A DNA stretch of 64,000 bases, taken from DASUPK01 sp963736305. Its GTDB lineage: Bacteria; Actinomycetota; Thermoleophilia; Solirubrobacterales; 70-9. The notes below the pieces were generated by a model, which was given only the letters and a program-made list of their open reading frames with translations, was not told the DNA's origin and did not search any database. Of the stretch, positions 1 to 7,273 are shown in pieces. Within the stretch, counting starts at the first letter, position 1. Each line of letters opens with the position of its first letter. Where the stretch lies: contig CAVTOD010000008.1 in NCBI GenBank assembly GCA_963736305.1, positions 380,962 through 444,961 on the forward strand, given 5' to 3'. The position numbers and the translations under genes are program-made.

Positions 1-160
1 CCCAGAGAGGGCGCCGGAGCAGGTGGGTCATCAGCGAGGCCTTCAGCGCCCGGTCGGCCGGTGCCCTGCGCGCCTCGATCGCCTGCAGCGCGTAGCCGGT
101 CTCGTAACAGCAGGCGGCGCCGAGCGCCAGGGCAAAGCCGAGAGCGATCTCCCCGTCCAT
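1..160 (-). CDS. Integral membrane transporter (DMT/NIPA-like), N-terminal part only
   Basis: The minus strand reads from ATG at 160 off the left edge, giving 53 codons without a stop. The peptide opens with a hydrophobic helix (MDGEIALGFALALGAACCYE) followed by GYALQAIEARRAPA, a pattern I associate with multi-helix EamA/DMT or NIPA-like transporters of actinobacteria. Only the first helix and a cytoplasmic loop are visible, so the substrate cannot be named. It is divergent to the deacetylase on the plus strand. The reading is supported by codon composition and the sensible start; the family assignment is tentative. Confidence 0.55.
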   Translation of the reverse strand, partial: MDGEIALGFALALGAACCYETGYALQAIEARRAPADRALKASLMTHLLRRPLW

Positions 161-250
161 GAGTGGCACCATCCTGCCATCCGCAAAGCACTCTTCATCG
201 GCTCGGCGGCCGCGGCGGCCGCCTGGTGGACCCCGGCACTCGCGCCGATC

Positions 251-871
251 GTGCCCGCGCTGGCCGACGTCCTCGGCCTGCCGCGGCGGATAGACGACCC
301 GGCGGGCGTCGCGCTCACCTTCGACGACGGCCCGCATCCGGAGGGAACGCCCGCGGTGCTGGAGGCGCTTGCCCAGGCGGACGCGCGGGCGACGTTCTTC
401 CTCTGCGGCGAGCAGGTCGAGCGCAACCCCGCCCTCGCCGCCGAGATCGCCGCGGCGGGACACACGGTCGCCGTCCACGGCTACCGCCATCGCAACATCC
501 TCCGGCTCGCCCCGAGCACGTTCGTCGACGACCTGGAGCGCGGGATCGGCGCGATCGAGGACGCCCTCGGGCTGCGCCCGGAGCTCTACCGCCCGCCCTA
601 CGGGATCTTCAGCTACCCGGGGATCGTGGAGGTCCGGGCCCGCGGCCTGCGACCGCTGCTCTGGTCACGCTGGGGCCACGACTGGCGGGGCGGGAGGGCG
701 CCCGCGGAGATCGCGGCCGAGGCGACGCATGACCTCGACGGCGGTGACGTCCTGCTGCTCCACGACGCCGATCACTACAGCGAGCCCGGCTGCTGGCGCG
801 CGACGGTCGCGGCGCTGCCGATGGTGGTGGAGCGAATCAGGTCGGCCGGGCTCAGGCCCGTCTCGGCCTAG
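251..871 (+). CDS. Polysaccharide deacetylase (NodB-homology domain)
   Basis: The protein carries the NodB signatures in order: LTFDDGP (catalytic and metal-binding Asp), HGYRH (metal His-x3-His), YRPPYG, and a late LLLHDAD. It should be a metal-dependent deacetylase of N-acetylated polysaccharide or peptidoglycan, probably at the cell surface. The frame is open back to a GTG at 23 and encodes a convincing membrane anchor (about 185-280), yet the only standard starts are GTG 23, which would overlap the divergent gene by 138 bases, and GTG 251, which loses part of the anchor. I list 251; a non-standard start near 161-190 is possible. It converges with the epimerase, sharing 4 bases. Confidence 0.85.
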   Translation: MPALADVLGLPRRIDDPAGVALTFDDGPHPEGTPAVLEALAQADARATFFLCGEQVERNPALAAEIAAAGHTVAVHGYRHRNILRLAPSTFVDDLERGIGAIEDALGLRPELYRPPYGIFSYPGIVEVRARGLRPLLWSRWGHDWRGGRAPAEIAAEATHDLDGGDVLLLHDADHYSEPGCWRATVAALPMVVERIRSAGLRPVSA

Positions 872-2283
872 CTGACGGTGTCGGCGGCGGGTTCCTCGTC
901 GCCGACCCAGCGGCTGGCGGCGGTCGCCACCACCAGCGCGATCGCGAGGCCCATCGCGCTCAGGGCGATCGTGCCCTTGTGCGGCATGCCCAGGTTGAAG
1001 ATGTTGCGCGTCCAGGGAAGCGTCTCGAGCGCCACGTAGCCGGCGAGCAGCCAACCGGCGATCACGCCGCCGTTGGCGGGCCGGCGTCCGGTGCCGAGAG
1101 GAAGAAGGCTGAGGGCGGCCAGGATCCCGATCAGGCAGGTGATCGCGACGTAGCCGACCTGGCCCGTCCCGAAGTCGTCGGTGCGGAACGCGAGCGTGGA
1201 CGGAATCAGTGTCCCGGCCACCACCGCGAGCGCCACGATCCAGACGCTCGGCCAGGAGGAGGCGGCCGCGCTGGGCCAACCCGGCAGCTCGGTCACCTTG
1301 GCGATCGGTGCCAGCGCGTGCGCGGGCTTCGGCTCGGGCGGTGCCGCGAGCACCGGCGCCCGCTCAGGCGCGGCCGCGGGGGCACGCTCGGGCGCGAGCC
1401 AGGCGAGGTAGCGGCTGACGCCCTCGCGAAGCGGGGTGGAGGCGCGCCAGCCGAGCTCCTCGGCGGCCCGCTCGTTCGAGATCACCGCCCCGCCGAAGTC
1501 ACCGTTGCGGCCGGGGGTGTGGACGATCTCGGTATCGTCGATCAGATCGGAGACCACGTCCGCGAGCTCGCGGATGGTCACGGTCTCGTCGCCGGCGAGG
1601 TTGTAGACGCGGTTCTCCCCGCCGCTCTCGAGCCCGGCGACGATGCCCTCGGCGAGGTCCTCGACATAGACGAAGCGGCGGGTCTGGAGGCCGTCGCCGG
1701 CGATCGTCAGGGGCTCGCCCTTCAACGCCTTCGAGACGAAGATCGGGATCACCGCGGCGGGGCGGGCCCGGGGGCCGTAGGGGATGCCGAAGCGGAGGAT
1801 CGTGCACGGCACGTCGTAGAGCTCCGCGTAGGAGGTGCAGTACATCTCCCCGGCCAGCTTGCTCGCGGTGTAGAGATGGTCGGGGAGGCCGAGCGGGGCG
1901 TCCTCGTCGATCAGCCCGTCGCCCGAGGCGCCATAGACCCAGATCGTGCTGCCGTAGACGACGCGGGTGCCGGTCGCGCGTGCCGCCTCGAGGACGGCGA
2001 GGGTCCCGCGGGAGTTGCACTCCTCGGCCTGGACCGGCTCCTTCGCGACGATCCCGACGTCCGCATAGGCGGCGAGGTGTACGACCGCCTCGCAGTCCTC
2101 CATCGCGGCGCACAGCATTTCGTGGTCGAAGAGGTCCCCAACGACGGTGTCGACGGAGCCAGGCTCGTGGTGCGGTGAGGGCTGCAGGTCGTAGATCCGC
2201 GGCTCGAAGCCCGCGTCGAAGAGCTTGTCGACGACGTGCGAGCCGATGAAGCCCGAGCCGCCGGTGACGAGGACGCGACTCAT
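868..2283 (-). CDS. NAD-dependent sugar epimerase/dehydratase with C-terminal membrane domain
   Basis: Extended SDR fold: Rossmann motif GGSGFIG near residue 8, catalytic STIWVYG region, and active-site Tyr138-x3-Lys142 (YTASK), typical of UDP-glucose 4-epimerase-like enzymes that interconvert nucleotide sugars. The enzyme domain ends near residue 305. A Pro/Ala-rich linker (about 310-335) then leads to roughly 120 residues with about four hydrophobic helices, which is unusual because these epimerases are normally soluble and about 310-330 aa; this one is 471. ATG 2283 was chosen because it precedes SRVLVTGG and overlaps the upstream aminotransferase stop as ATGA. The two genes form a translationally coupled pair for a surface sugar. 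Confidence 0.88.
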   Translation of the reverse strand: MSRVLVTGGSGFIGSHVVDKLFDAGFEPRIYDLQPSPHHEPGSVDTVVGDLFDHEMLCAAMEDCEAVVHLAAYADVGIVAKEPVQAEECNSRGTLAVLEAARATGTRVVYGSTIWVYGASGDGLIDEDAPLGLPDHLYTASKLAGEMYCTSYAELYDVPCTILRFGIPYGPRARPAAVIPIFVSKALKGEPLTIAGDGLQTRRFVYVEDLAEGIVAGLESGGENRVYNLAGDETVTIRELADVVSDLIDDTEIVHTPGRNGDFGGAVISNERAAEELGWRASTPLREGVSRYLAWLAPERAPAAAPERAPVLAAPPEPKPAHALAPIAKVTELPGWPSAAASSWPSVWIVALAVVAGTLIPSTLAFRTDDFGTGQVGYVAITCLIGILAALSLLPLGTGRRPANGGVIAGWLLAGYVALETLPWTRNIFNLGMPHKGTIALSAMGLAIALVVATAASRWVGDEEPAADTVS

Positions 2284-3218
2284 GCGGTCTCCTCCATGGC
2301 TCGCTGCTCCGCCTCGACGGCGGGGGCATAGTAGAGGGGAACGCACCAGTGGTTCTCGGCCACCCAGTCGCTGTTCGGAAGCTCGTCGCCGGTGCCCATG
2401 ATCCGGTGGCAGGGATCGTCGTAGACCTTGCCGGTCGAGCGCTCGATCTCCTCGAAGACGATGTACTTGTAGAGGCCGGAGGTCATTCCCTCCGGCAGCT
2501 CCAGCCGCGAGGAGTAGACGGGATCGAGCTTGGTGCGCGCGACCTCGTTCTTGCGGGCGACGATCTCCTCGAGCCTCTCCGTCTGGACCAGGCCGATCGC
2601 GGCGGTGAACTCGCTCATCCGCAGGTTGAGGCCCTCCACCTCGTGGTCGGGCTTGCCGTAGTTGCGGAAGGCGCGGGCGTGCTCGGCGATCTCCGCGCGC
2701 CCGGTGACGAGCATGCCGCCCTCGCCGGTGGAGATCGTCTTGGTCGCGTAGAAGGAGTAGGCGCCGGCGTCGCCCCAGGAGCCCGGACGACGGTCGCCCC
2801 AGCGGGCGCCGTGGGCGTGGGCGCAGTCCTCGAGCAGGAAGATCCCCTCCGCTCGGCAGTACTCGGCGATCCGCTCGATCTCGAACGCGACATGCCCGCC
2901 GATGTGGACGATCACCGCCGCGCGAGGCTTGTGCTGCTCGGCCTTGCGCTCGAAGTCCTCGAAGGACATGCAGAGGTCATCTCGGTTGCAGTCCACGAAG
3001 ACCGGCTCGCCACCGGAGTGGATGATCGAGAGCGGGGTCGCCATGAAGGTGTTGGATGGGCAGAGGACCTTCTCGCCCTTGACACCGGCGAAGTCGAGGG
3101 CCGCGAGCGCCGCGCCCGTCCAGCCGCCGGTCGCGACCGAGTTGAGGCGGTGCAGCTCCGCCCAGGCGGACTCGAAGCGGGAGGTCATCTCGCCCTCGGA
3201 CCAGCGCTCGGACAACAC
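2280..3218 (-). CDS. DegT/DnrJ/EryC1-family PLP sugar aminotransferase
   Basis: Fold-type I aminotransferase acting on keto-sugar nucleotides. The PLP lysine is Lys160 in ATKTISTGEGG, the pyridine-nitrogen Asp is in LLEDCAHAHG, and PSNTFMAT is the conserved early motif. GTG 3218 is the first standard start, but the frame stays open to about 3335 and encodes family-like sequence (HSQFAIGFDRRDLPRLHELW), so true translation probably begins upstream, perhaps at a CTG near 3298. It ends in an ATGA overlap with the epimerase gene, which suggests one nucleotide-sugar pathway for surface glycans. Confidence 0.88.
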   Translation of the reverse strand: MLSERWSEGEMTSRFESAWAELHRLNSVATGGWTGAALAALDFAGVKGEKVLCPSNTFMATPLSIIHSGGEPVFVDCNRDDLCMSFEDFERKAEQHKPRAAVIVHIGGHVAFEIERIAEYCRAEGIFLLEDCAHAHGARWGDRRPGSWGDAGAYSFYATKTISTGEGGMLVTGRAEIAEHARAFRNYGKPDHEVEGLNLRMSEFTAAIGLVQTERLEEIVARKNEVARTKLDPVYSSRLELPEGMTSGLYKYIVFEEIERSTGKVYDDPCHRIMGTGDELPNSDWVAENHWCVPLYYAPAVEAEQRAMEETA

Positions 3219-3420
3219 GATCTCGTCCCAGAGCTCATGGAGCCTGGGCAGGTCGCGGCGATCGAAGCCGATCGCGAACTGGCTGTGTTCGGACGCGGTC
3301 AGGGAGTCGGGGGGGTGGAGCAGCGGGAGCCGCGCTTAATGCGCAGCGTGGGGCAGGATAGTCAGTTGGGCGGCGCGATGAATCCGGAATAAACCCGGAT
3401 GTGAACGGGCTCTTATGCGA

Positions 3421-3452
3421 GGGTGCGCCGAGCCAGAGGCGAGGCGCAACCC
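3421..3452 (-). repeat. REP-like palindrome, copy B
   Basis: Read on the minus strand this is GGGTTGCGCC, a 13-base spacer, then GGCGCACCC: an imperfect inverted repeat. Related copies lie at 12419-12449 and 48374-48406. Copy B changes both arms (GCGCC pairing with GGCGC) where copy A has GCTCC pairing with GGAGC, so pairing is conserved while sequence is not. It sits directly after the stop of the HD-domain gene. Confidence 0.5.
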
Positions 3453-3453
3453 G

Positions 3454-4047
3454 TCACATGCTGGCGGCCTCGGCCTTCAGCACGCCCAGATCGGCCTCGA
3501 TCTCGCTCAGGAAGGGCGTTTCGGGATCGAGGTGGTGGAGCTCCTCCAGATCCTCGGTCCAAAGCCGCAGGCGCTCGCCGAGAGTCGTGCCGAGGCGCTC
3601 CCCGCAGGCCGGGCGGGCGTCGGGGGCGACCTTGAGCCAGTCGCGCATGTTGGCGACGCGGTCCGCGGCGTAGATCACGACGGGATCGCCGCCGGACTCC
3701 AGGATCCCCTGGCGGAGCGCCCGCTTGCGCTCGCAGTAGCCGTCGATATCCGGGTCCTCGCTGAGGCAGTCGACGAGCCCCGCCACCTGCGGGCCGAAGC
3801 GCTCGCGGATCTCGTCGAGTTGCACGTCGGTCTTCTCGACGACGTCGTGGAGGTAGGCGGCGGGGATCAGCGCTCCGTCGTACCCGGCGTCCAGGAGCAG
3901 CTGGGCGACGGCGATCGGGTGCTCGACGAACTGCTCGCCGGTCTGCTTGCGGTACTGGCCGAGATGGACCCGGCGGGCGAACCGAAGCGCGGACACAGCC
4001 AGATCCGACTCCAATCGAGGCTCGGGTCGTGTCGAGACTTCAGCCAT
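3454..4047 (-). CDS. HD-domain (p)ppGpp hydrolase-like protein (MESH1/SpoT hydrolase type)
   Basis: 197 aa, consisting essentially of one HD hydrolase domain. It shows the Rel/SpoT hydrolase signatures in order: ARRVHLGQ, EHPIAVA (first metal His), AAYLHDVVEKTDV (HD pair and catalytic region), and ADRVANMRDW (last metal Asp). There is no synthetase or regulatory domain, so it matches small alarmone hydrolases that degrade (p)ppGpp. The function is inferred from motifs. ATG 4047 is followed directly by the domain. It is divergent from the small membrane protein at 4202 across about 150 bases. Confidence 0.82.
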   Translation of the reverse strand: MAEVSTRPEPRLESDLAVSALRFARRVHLGQYRKQTGEQFVEHPIAVAQLLLDAGYDGALIPAAYLHDVVEKTDVQLDEIRERFGPQVAGLVDCLSEDPDIDGYCERKRALRQGILESGGDPVVIYAADRVANMRDWLKVAPDARPACGERLGTTLGERLRLWTEDLEELHHLDPETPFLSEIEADLGVLKAEAASM

Positions 4048-4187
4048 TCGGCGAGACGCTAACGGCGGGATGGCGGAATCTCAATTTGAGGCGGCCGGAT
4101 TTCCGCAAATAGCGACAAATGTGATTGACAGTTCTTTCACAAGGAGGTCGCGGGCGCAAGCGCAATTGTGAGGCGGGTCCTCTGACC

Positions 4188-4193
4188 TAGAAT
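4188..4193 (+). promoter_or_regulatory. Probable -10 element (TAGAAT) of a leaderless promoter
   Basis: TAGAAT matches the -10 consensus and ends 8 bases before the GTG at 4202, so transcription would begin at or next to the start codon. No Shine-Dalgarno sequence precedes that GTG. The identical hexamer stands before tRNA-Gly at 28396. Confidence 0.5.
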
Positions 4194-4201
4194 CGCCGGC
4201 G

Positions 4202-4558
4202 GTGCCGCAGACGATCAGGAACATCGCGATCATCGCCGCCCTCGCGGCCGCCGTTGACTTCCTGCCGGGCGGCGGCAACGCGGCGGCGGCGGTTCTGACG
4301 GCGCTGACGATGTGCTTCCTCGCGGCGATCGCATGGCTGCTCTACCGCGTCTACAACGAGCAGCAGATGACCCTCTCGACGCTCACCGATACCCGCAAGG
4401 CCGGCCTGTTCGGCGCCGTCGGGGGGATCGCGCTGCTCACGGTCGCCTATGACGACTTTCGCTCGTGGACCGGCGGCATCCTGCTCTGGGTCGCGCTGGT
4501 TGCCGGATGTGTCGGCGTGATCTTCCTGATCTGGCGCTCGGCGACGACGACGTACTGA
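4202..4558 (+). CDS. Small integral membrane protein of unknown function
   Basis: 118 aa with about three to four hydrophobic helices (about residues 5-20, 28-48, 68-85, 92-112) separated by short loops, including YRVYNEQQMTLSTLTDTRKA between helices 2 and 3. I do not recognise a named family. It starts with GTG immediately downstream of a TAGAAT -10 element, which suggests a leaderless mRNA. It precedes the TadE-like operon by about 60 bases but has its own promoter, so no functional link is implied. Confidence 0.75.
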   Translation: MPQTIRNIAIIAALAAAVDFLPGGGNAAAAVLTALTMCFLAAIAWLLYRVYNEQQMTLSTLTDTRKAGLFGAVGGIALLTVAYDDFRSWTGGILLWVALVAGCVGVIFLIWRSATTTY

Positions 4559-4621
4559 TCCGTCACTGATTCGCGGCGCTCGGCGCGGATCGCGTCACGC
4601 CGGTCCGCCTAGCTTCGGCCT

Positions 4622-4975
4622 GTGGGACCGGATCTCGACAGCACTCGCCACGGCCGCGGGCAGGCTTCGGTCGAGTTCGTCGCCGTCTTGCCCGCGCTCG
4701 CTGCCTGCCTGGTGATCGCCGCGCAGGCCGTGGTGGCCGGCTGGGCGCTGTGGTCCGCCGGCAACGCCGCCCGGGCCGGCGCCCGGGCGGAGGAGGTGGG
4801 CTCGAATGCGGAGGCGGCGGCCCGCCGCGCGCTGCCCGGCACCCTGCGCGACGGAGCCGCGATCCGCTCCGGCGACGGCGTCAGGGTGAGGGTGCGGGTC
4901 CCGGCGATCGTCCCGGGCGTCTCGTTGCCCTCGGTGTCCGCGGCCTCGACCCTCGATTCGGATGGTGGTGCGTAG
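4622..4975 (+). CDS. TadE-like pseudopilin/secreted protein
   Basis: 117 aa. The N-terminus has the TadE/TadG signature GQASVEFVAVLP followed by a hydrophobic helix (about 22-45), as in Flp/Tad pilus minor pseudopilins processed at or anchored in the membrane. The rest is a short extracytoplasmic domain with alternating Val/Arg segments. It starts at GTG 4622, six bases after TAGCTT. It is the first of three overlapping genes (4622, 4962, 5312) that all have this signature. No tadA, tadB or tadC ATPase or platform gene is present in the window. Confidence 0.78.
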   Translation: MGPDLDSTRHGRGQASVEFVAVLPALAACLVIAAQAVVAGWALWSAGNAARAGARAEEVGSNAEAAARRALPGTLRDGAAIRSGDGVRVRVRVPAIVPGVSLPSVSAASTLDSDGGA

Positions 4976-5315
4976 GGCGCCGGGGGCCGGCCAGGCTTCG
5001 GTCGAGCTGCTGGCGGCGCTGCCGGCGCTCGCCCTCGCCGCCGCCCTGGCGCTGCAGCTGCTGCTCGTCGGCTACTCGATGACGATCGCCGACGGGGCGG
5101 CCGAGGCGGGTGCGCTCGCCGGAACGGCAGGCCAGGATGCAAAGCGCGCTGCCGTCAAGGCGCTCCCGGGCTGGGCGCGGGGGCGCGCGCATGTGAGCGC
5201 CGACGGGGGCAGGGTGAGGGTCGAGCTCCGTCCCCCGGCGCCGTTCGCCGCCGTCGCGAATGCGCTCTCGGTCAGCTCGGAAGCGTGGTCCCGGCCGGAC
5301 GGGAGCGGCGGTTGA
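4962..5315 (+). CDS. Second TadE-like pseudopilin/secreted protein
   Basis: 117 aa, with GQASVELLAALP and a hydrophobic helix near residues 10-35, and a length and layout parallel to the preceding gene, suggesting an old duplication. ATG 4962 overlaps the upstream gene by 14 bases, and GTG codons at 4965 and 4968 are alternative starts. The downstream fusion protein begins at a TTGA overlap with its stop. Probably co-translated as one Tad-like surface module; its exact role in pilus assembly or secretion is unknown. Confidence 0.78.
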   Translation: MVVRRAPGAGQASVELLAALPALALAAALALQLLLVGYSMTIADGAAEAGALAGTAGQDAKRAAVKALPGWARGRAHVSADGGRVRVELRPPAPFAAVANALSVSSEAWSRPDGSGG

Positions 5316-7273
5316 TCCCGGCGATCCTCGCCACCGGGAGGGATCGAGGCCCGAGCCAGGGACTGGCCGCAGCGGTTGCCGTGGAGGCCGCGGTACTGAC
5401 CGGGGCCGGCACCCTGCTGGTAGAGGTGGGCGAAGGGACGCGCCGCCGCGGCCCGACCCTGCTCGCCTCGCCGGGCGCACGCGAGATCGAGGAGGCGCTG
5501 CGGTCCGCCGGCCGGCGCGCCTCCGCTCGCGGCCACGTCTGCCACCTGGCGGCGGAGGGCGGCGAGTCGATCGACGAGGTCGCGGCCATAGTCGAAGAAT
5601 CGGGCGCGGCGCTCGCGATCGTCCATCTGCCGGGCCGGCTGTGGGTGCCCGCGCTCGAGGCCGAGGGCCTGGCCGCCGCCGGTGGCTGCCTGCTCGTCTC
5701 GCTTCCGGCCGAGCGCTCCCTCGCGGCGCTCGCCGTGGAGCAGCTGGCGCGACGCCGATTGCCGTGCAGGGTCGCGACGAGAGCGCCTGGGCAGCTCGCC
5801 GCCAGGCGAGCTCTGGCGGGGGTTCGCCCCGGCGGCTGGGTCTCCGAGGTCGCCTCCGGGATCGCGCGGCGTCTCCTCGGGCTCGGCCGCCGTGGGCGCG
5901 GTTCATCCGCGGATGGCGAGCGGGGCCAGGCGCTCCCGGCCCTACTCGGCGCCGGGTTGATCTTGATCCTGGCGACGCTCGCGCTGGTCGCGATCGGCGG
6001 AGCCGCGACCGGCAAGGGGAGGGTGCAGACGGCCGCCGACCTGGCCGCCCTCTCCGCGGTGCGCAGCATGCGGGACGACGCCCCGAGGCTGCTGGCCCCA
6101 GAGACGCTTCCCGACGGAAGGCCGAACCCGCGCCACCTCTCCAAGGGCGAGTTCCTGGGCAGGGCTCGACTGGCGGCCGTGGATGCCGCTCGCCGCAACC
6201 GGGTCGATCCCGCTCGCCTGCGAGTCGCTTTCCCGGACGCCAGCTCCTATCCGCCGCTCCAGGCTCGCGCGACGGTGGTGGGGGAGATCGACACCAAGCG
6301 GCTGCCCGGCGGCGAGCGGCTCGCCGACCGCCGGCCGATCCGGGTGGCGGCGTCGGCCGTTGCCGAGGCGTCGGCGCCCGTCTCCTCGTGGACGGGAATG
6401 CCCTCCCAGGCCGAGGGCGGAGGCTATTCGGGCCCGCTGGCCTACCGGGATGGCGAGGGGATGAGGCCGGACGTGGCCGCCGCGTATGACCGGATGGCCG
6501 CCGCGGCGCGCCGGGCGGGCATCGACCTGGTCGTCGTCTCGGGGTTTCGCTCCGACGCGGAGCAGGCGCGGCTCTTCGCCCAGCACCCCGATCCACAATG
6601 GGTGGCCCCGCCCGGCCACTCCCTGCACCGCTGCGCGACGGAGCTCGACCTCGGCCCCTCCTCGGCCTACGGGTGGCTGGACTCCCATGCGCCGAAGTTC
6701 GGCTTCCTGCGCCGGTATCCGTGGGAGGCGTGGCACTTCGGGTACATCGCCGACCCGCCACCGTGCTCGGAGGCCGGCAACGCAGTCATGGCGGCCGGCT
6801 CACCGGGCGAGCAGGACGGGCTGGCGCGGAGTTCCGGGCTTCCGAGCTTCGTGCCCGCCGCCTACCGGGAGCCGCTGCTGCGCTCGGCGTCGCGATGGAA
6901 CGTCTCGCCGGGGCTGCTCGCGGCGCAGCTGATGGCGGAGTCGGGCTTCAACCCGCGGGCGGTCTCACCGGCGGGGGCGCTCGGGATCGCCCAGTTCATC
7001 CCCTCGACGGCGCGTTCCTACGGGCTGCGCGATCCCTTCGACCCGGTCGCCTCGATCGACGCCCAGGCCCATCTGATGTCGGACCTGCTCTACCAATTCC
7101 ACTCCGTGCCGCTGGCACTGGCCGCCTATAACGCCGGCTCCGGCGCGGTCGCGGCGTGCAACTGCGTGCCTCCGTATCCGGAGACACGCGCCTACGTGGC
7201 GCGGATCCTGGCGCTCGCGGGCGGGGCGGGCGTGCTGCTGGCGCCGCCGCTGGAGGTGCGACTCGTTCGATAG
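5312..7273 (+). CDS. Multidomain TadG-like protein with VanY carboxypeptidase and lytic transglycosylase domains
   Basis: Counting residues from the alternative GTG at 5285: about 10-200 is an alpha/beta region with the spacing of a MinD/TadZ-like fold but no P-loop; 213-260 is a TadG-type segment (GQALPALLGAGL plus hydrophobic helix and QTAADLAALSAV); 383-490 is a D-Ala-D-Ala carboxypeptidase domain of VanY type with zinc ligands His448 (GHSLH), Asp455 (ELD) and His484 (WHFGY); 540-645 is an SLT domain with catalytic Glu552 (MAESGFNP), AGALGIAQFIPST and AAYNAGS. It should sit in the membrane and cut peptidoglycan stems and glycan strands. TTG 5312 gives a TTGA overlap with the upstream TadE-like gene. 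The domain combination is unusual. Confidence 0.85.
   Translation: MIPAILATGRDRGPSQGLAAAVAVEAAVLTGAGTLLVEVGEGTRRRGPTLLASPGAREIEEALRSAGRRASARGHVCHLAAEGGESIDEVAAIVEESGAALAIVHLPGRLWVPALEAEGLAAAGGCLLVSLPAERSLAALAVEQLARRRLPCRVATRAPGQLAARRALAGVRPGGWVSEVASGIARRLLGLGRRGRGSSADGERGQALPALLGAGLILILATLALVAIGGAATGKGRVQTAADLAALSAVRSMRDDAPRLLAPETLPDGRPNPRHLSKGEFLGRARLAAVDAARRNRVDPARLRVAFPDASSYPPLQARATVVGEIDTKRLPGGERLADRRPIRVAASAVAEASAPVSSWTGMPSQAEGGGYSGPLAYRDGEGMRPDVAAAYDRMAAAARRAGIDLVVVSGFRSDAEQARLFAQHPDPQWVAPPGHSLHRCATELDLGPSSAYGWLDSHAPKFGFLRRYPWEAWHFGYIADPPPCSEAGNAVMAAGSPGEQDGLARSSGLPSFVPAAYREPLLRSASRWNVSPGLLAAQLMAESGFNPRAVSPAGALGIAQFIPSTARSYGLRDPFDPVASIDAQAHLMSDLLYQFHSVPLALAAYNAGSGAVAACNCVPPYPETRAYVARILALAGGAGVLLAPPLEVRLVR

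Noticed and set aside
979..2178. Long plus-strand open frame opposite the epimerase gene
   Set aside because: Antisense shadow in a high-GC sequence; the minus-strand epimerase has intact motifs and coupling, while this frame has none.
4881..6761. 626-residue minus-strand open frame opposite the TadE/TadG operon
   Set aside because: Low-complexity Arg/Pro/Gly-rich shadow; the plus strand encodes recognisable domains.
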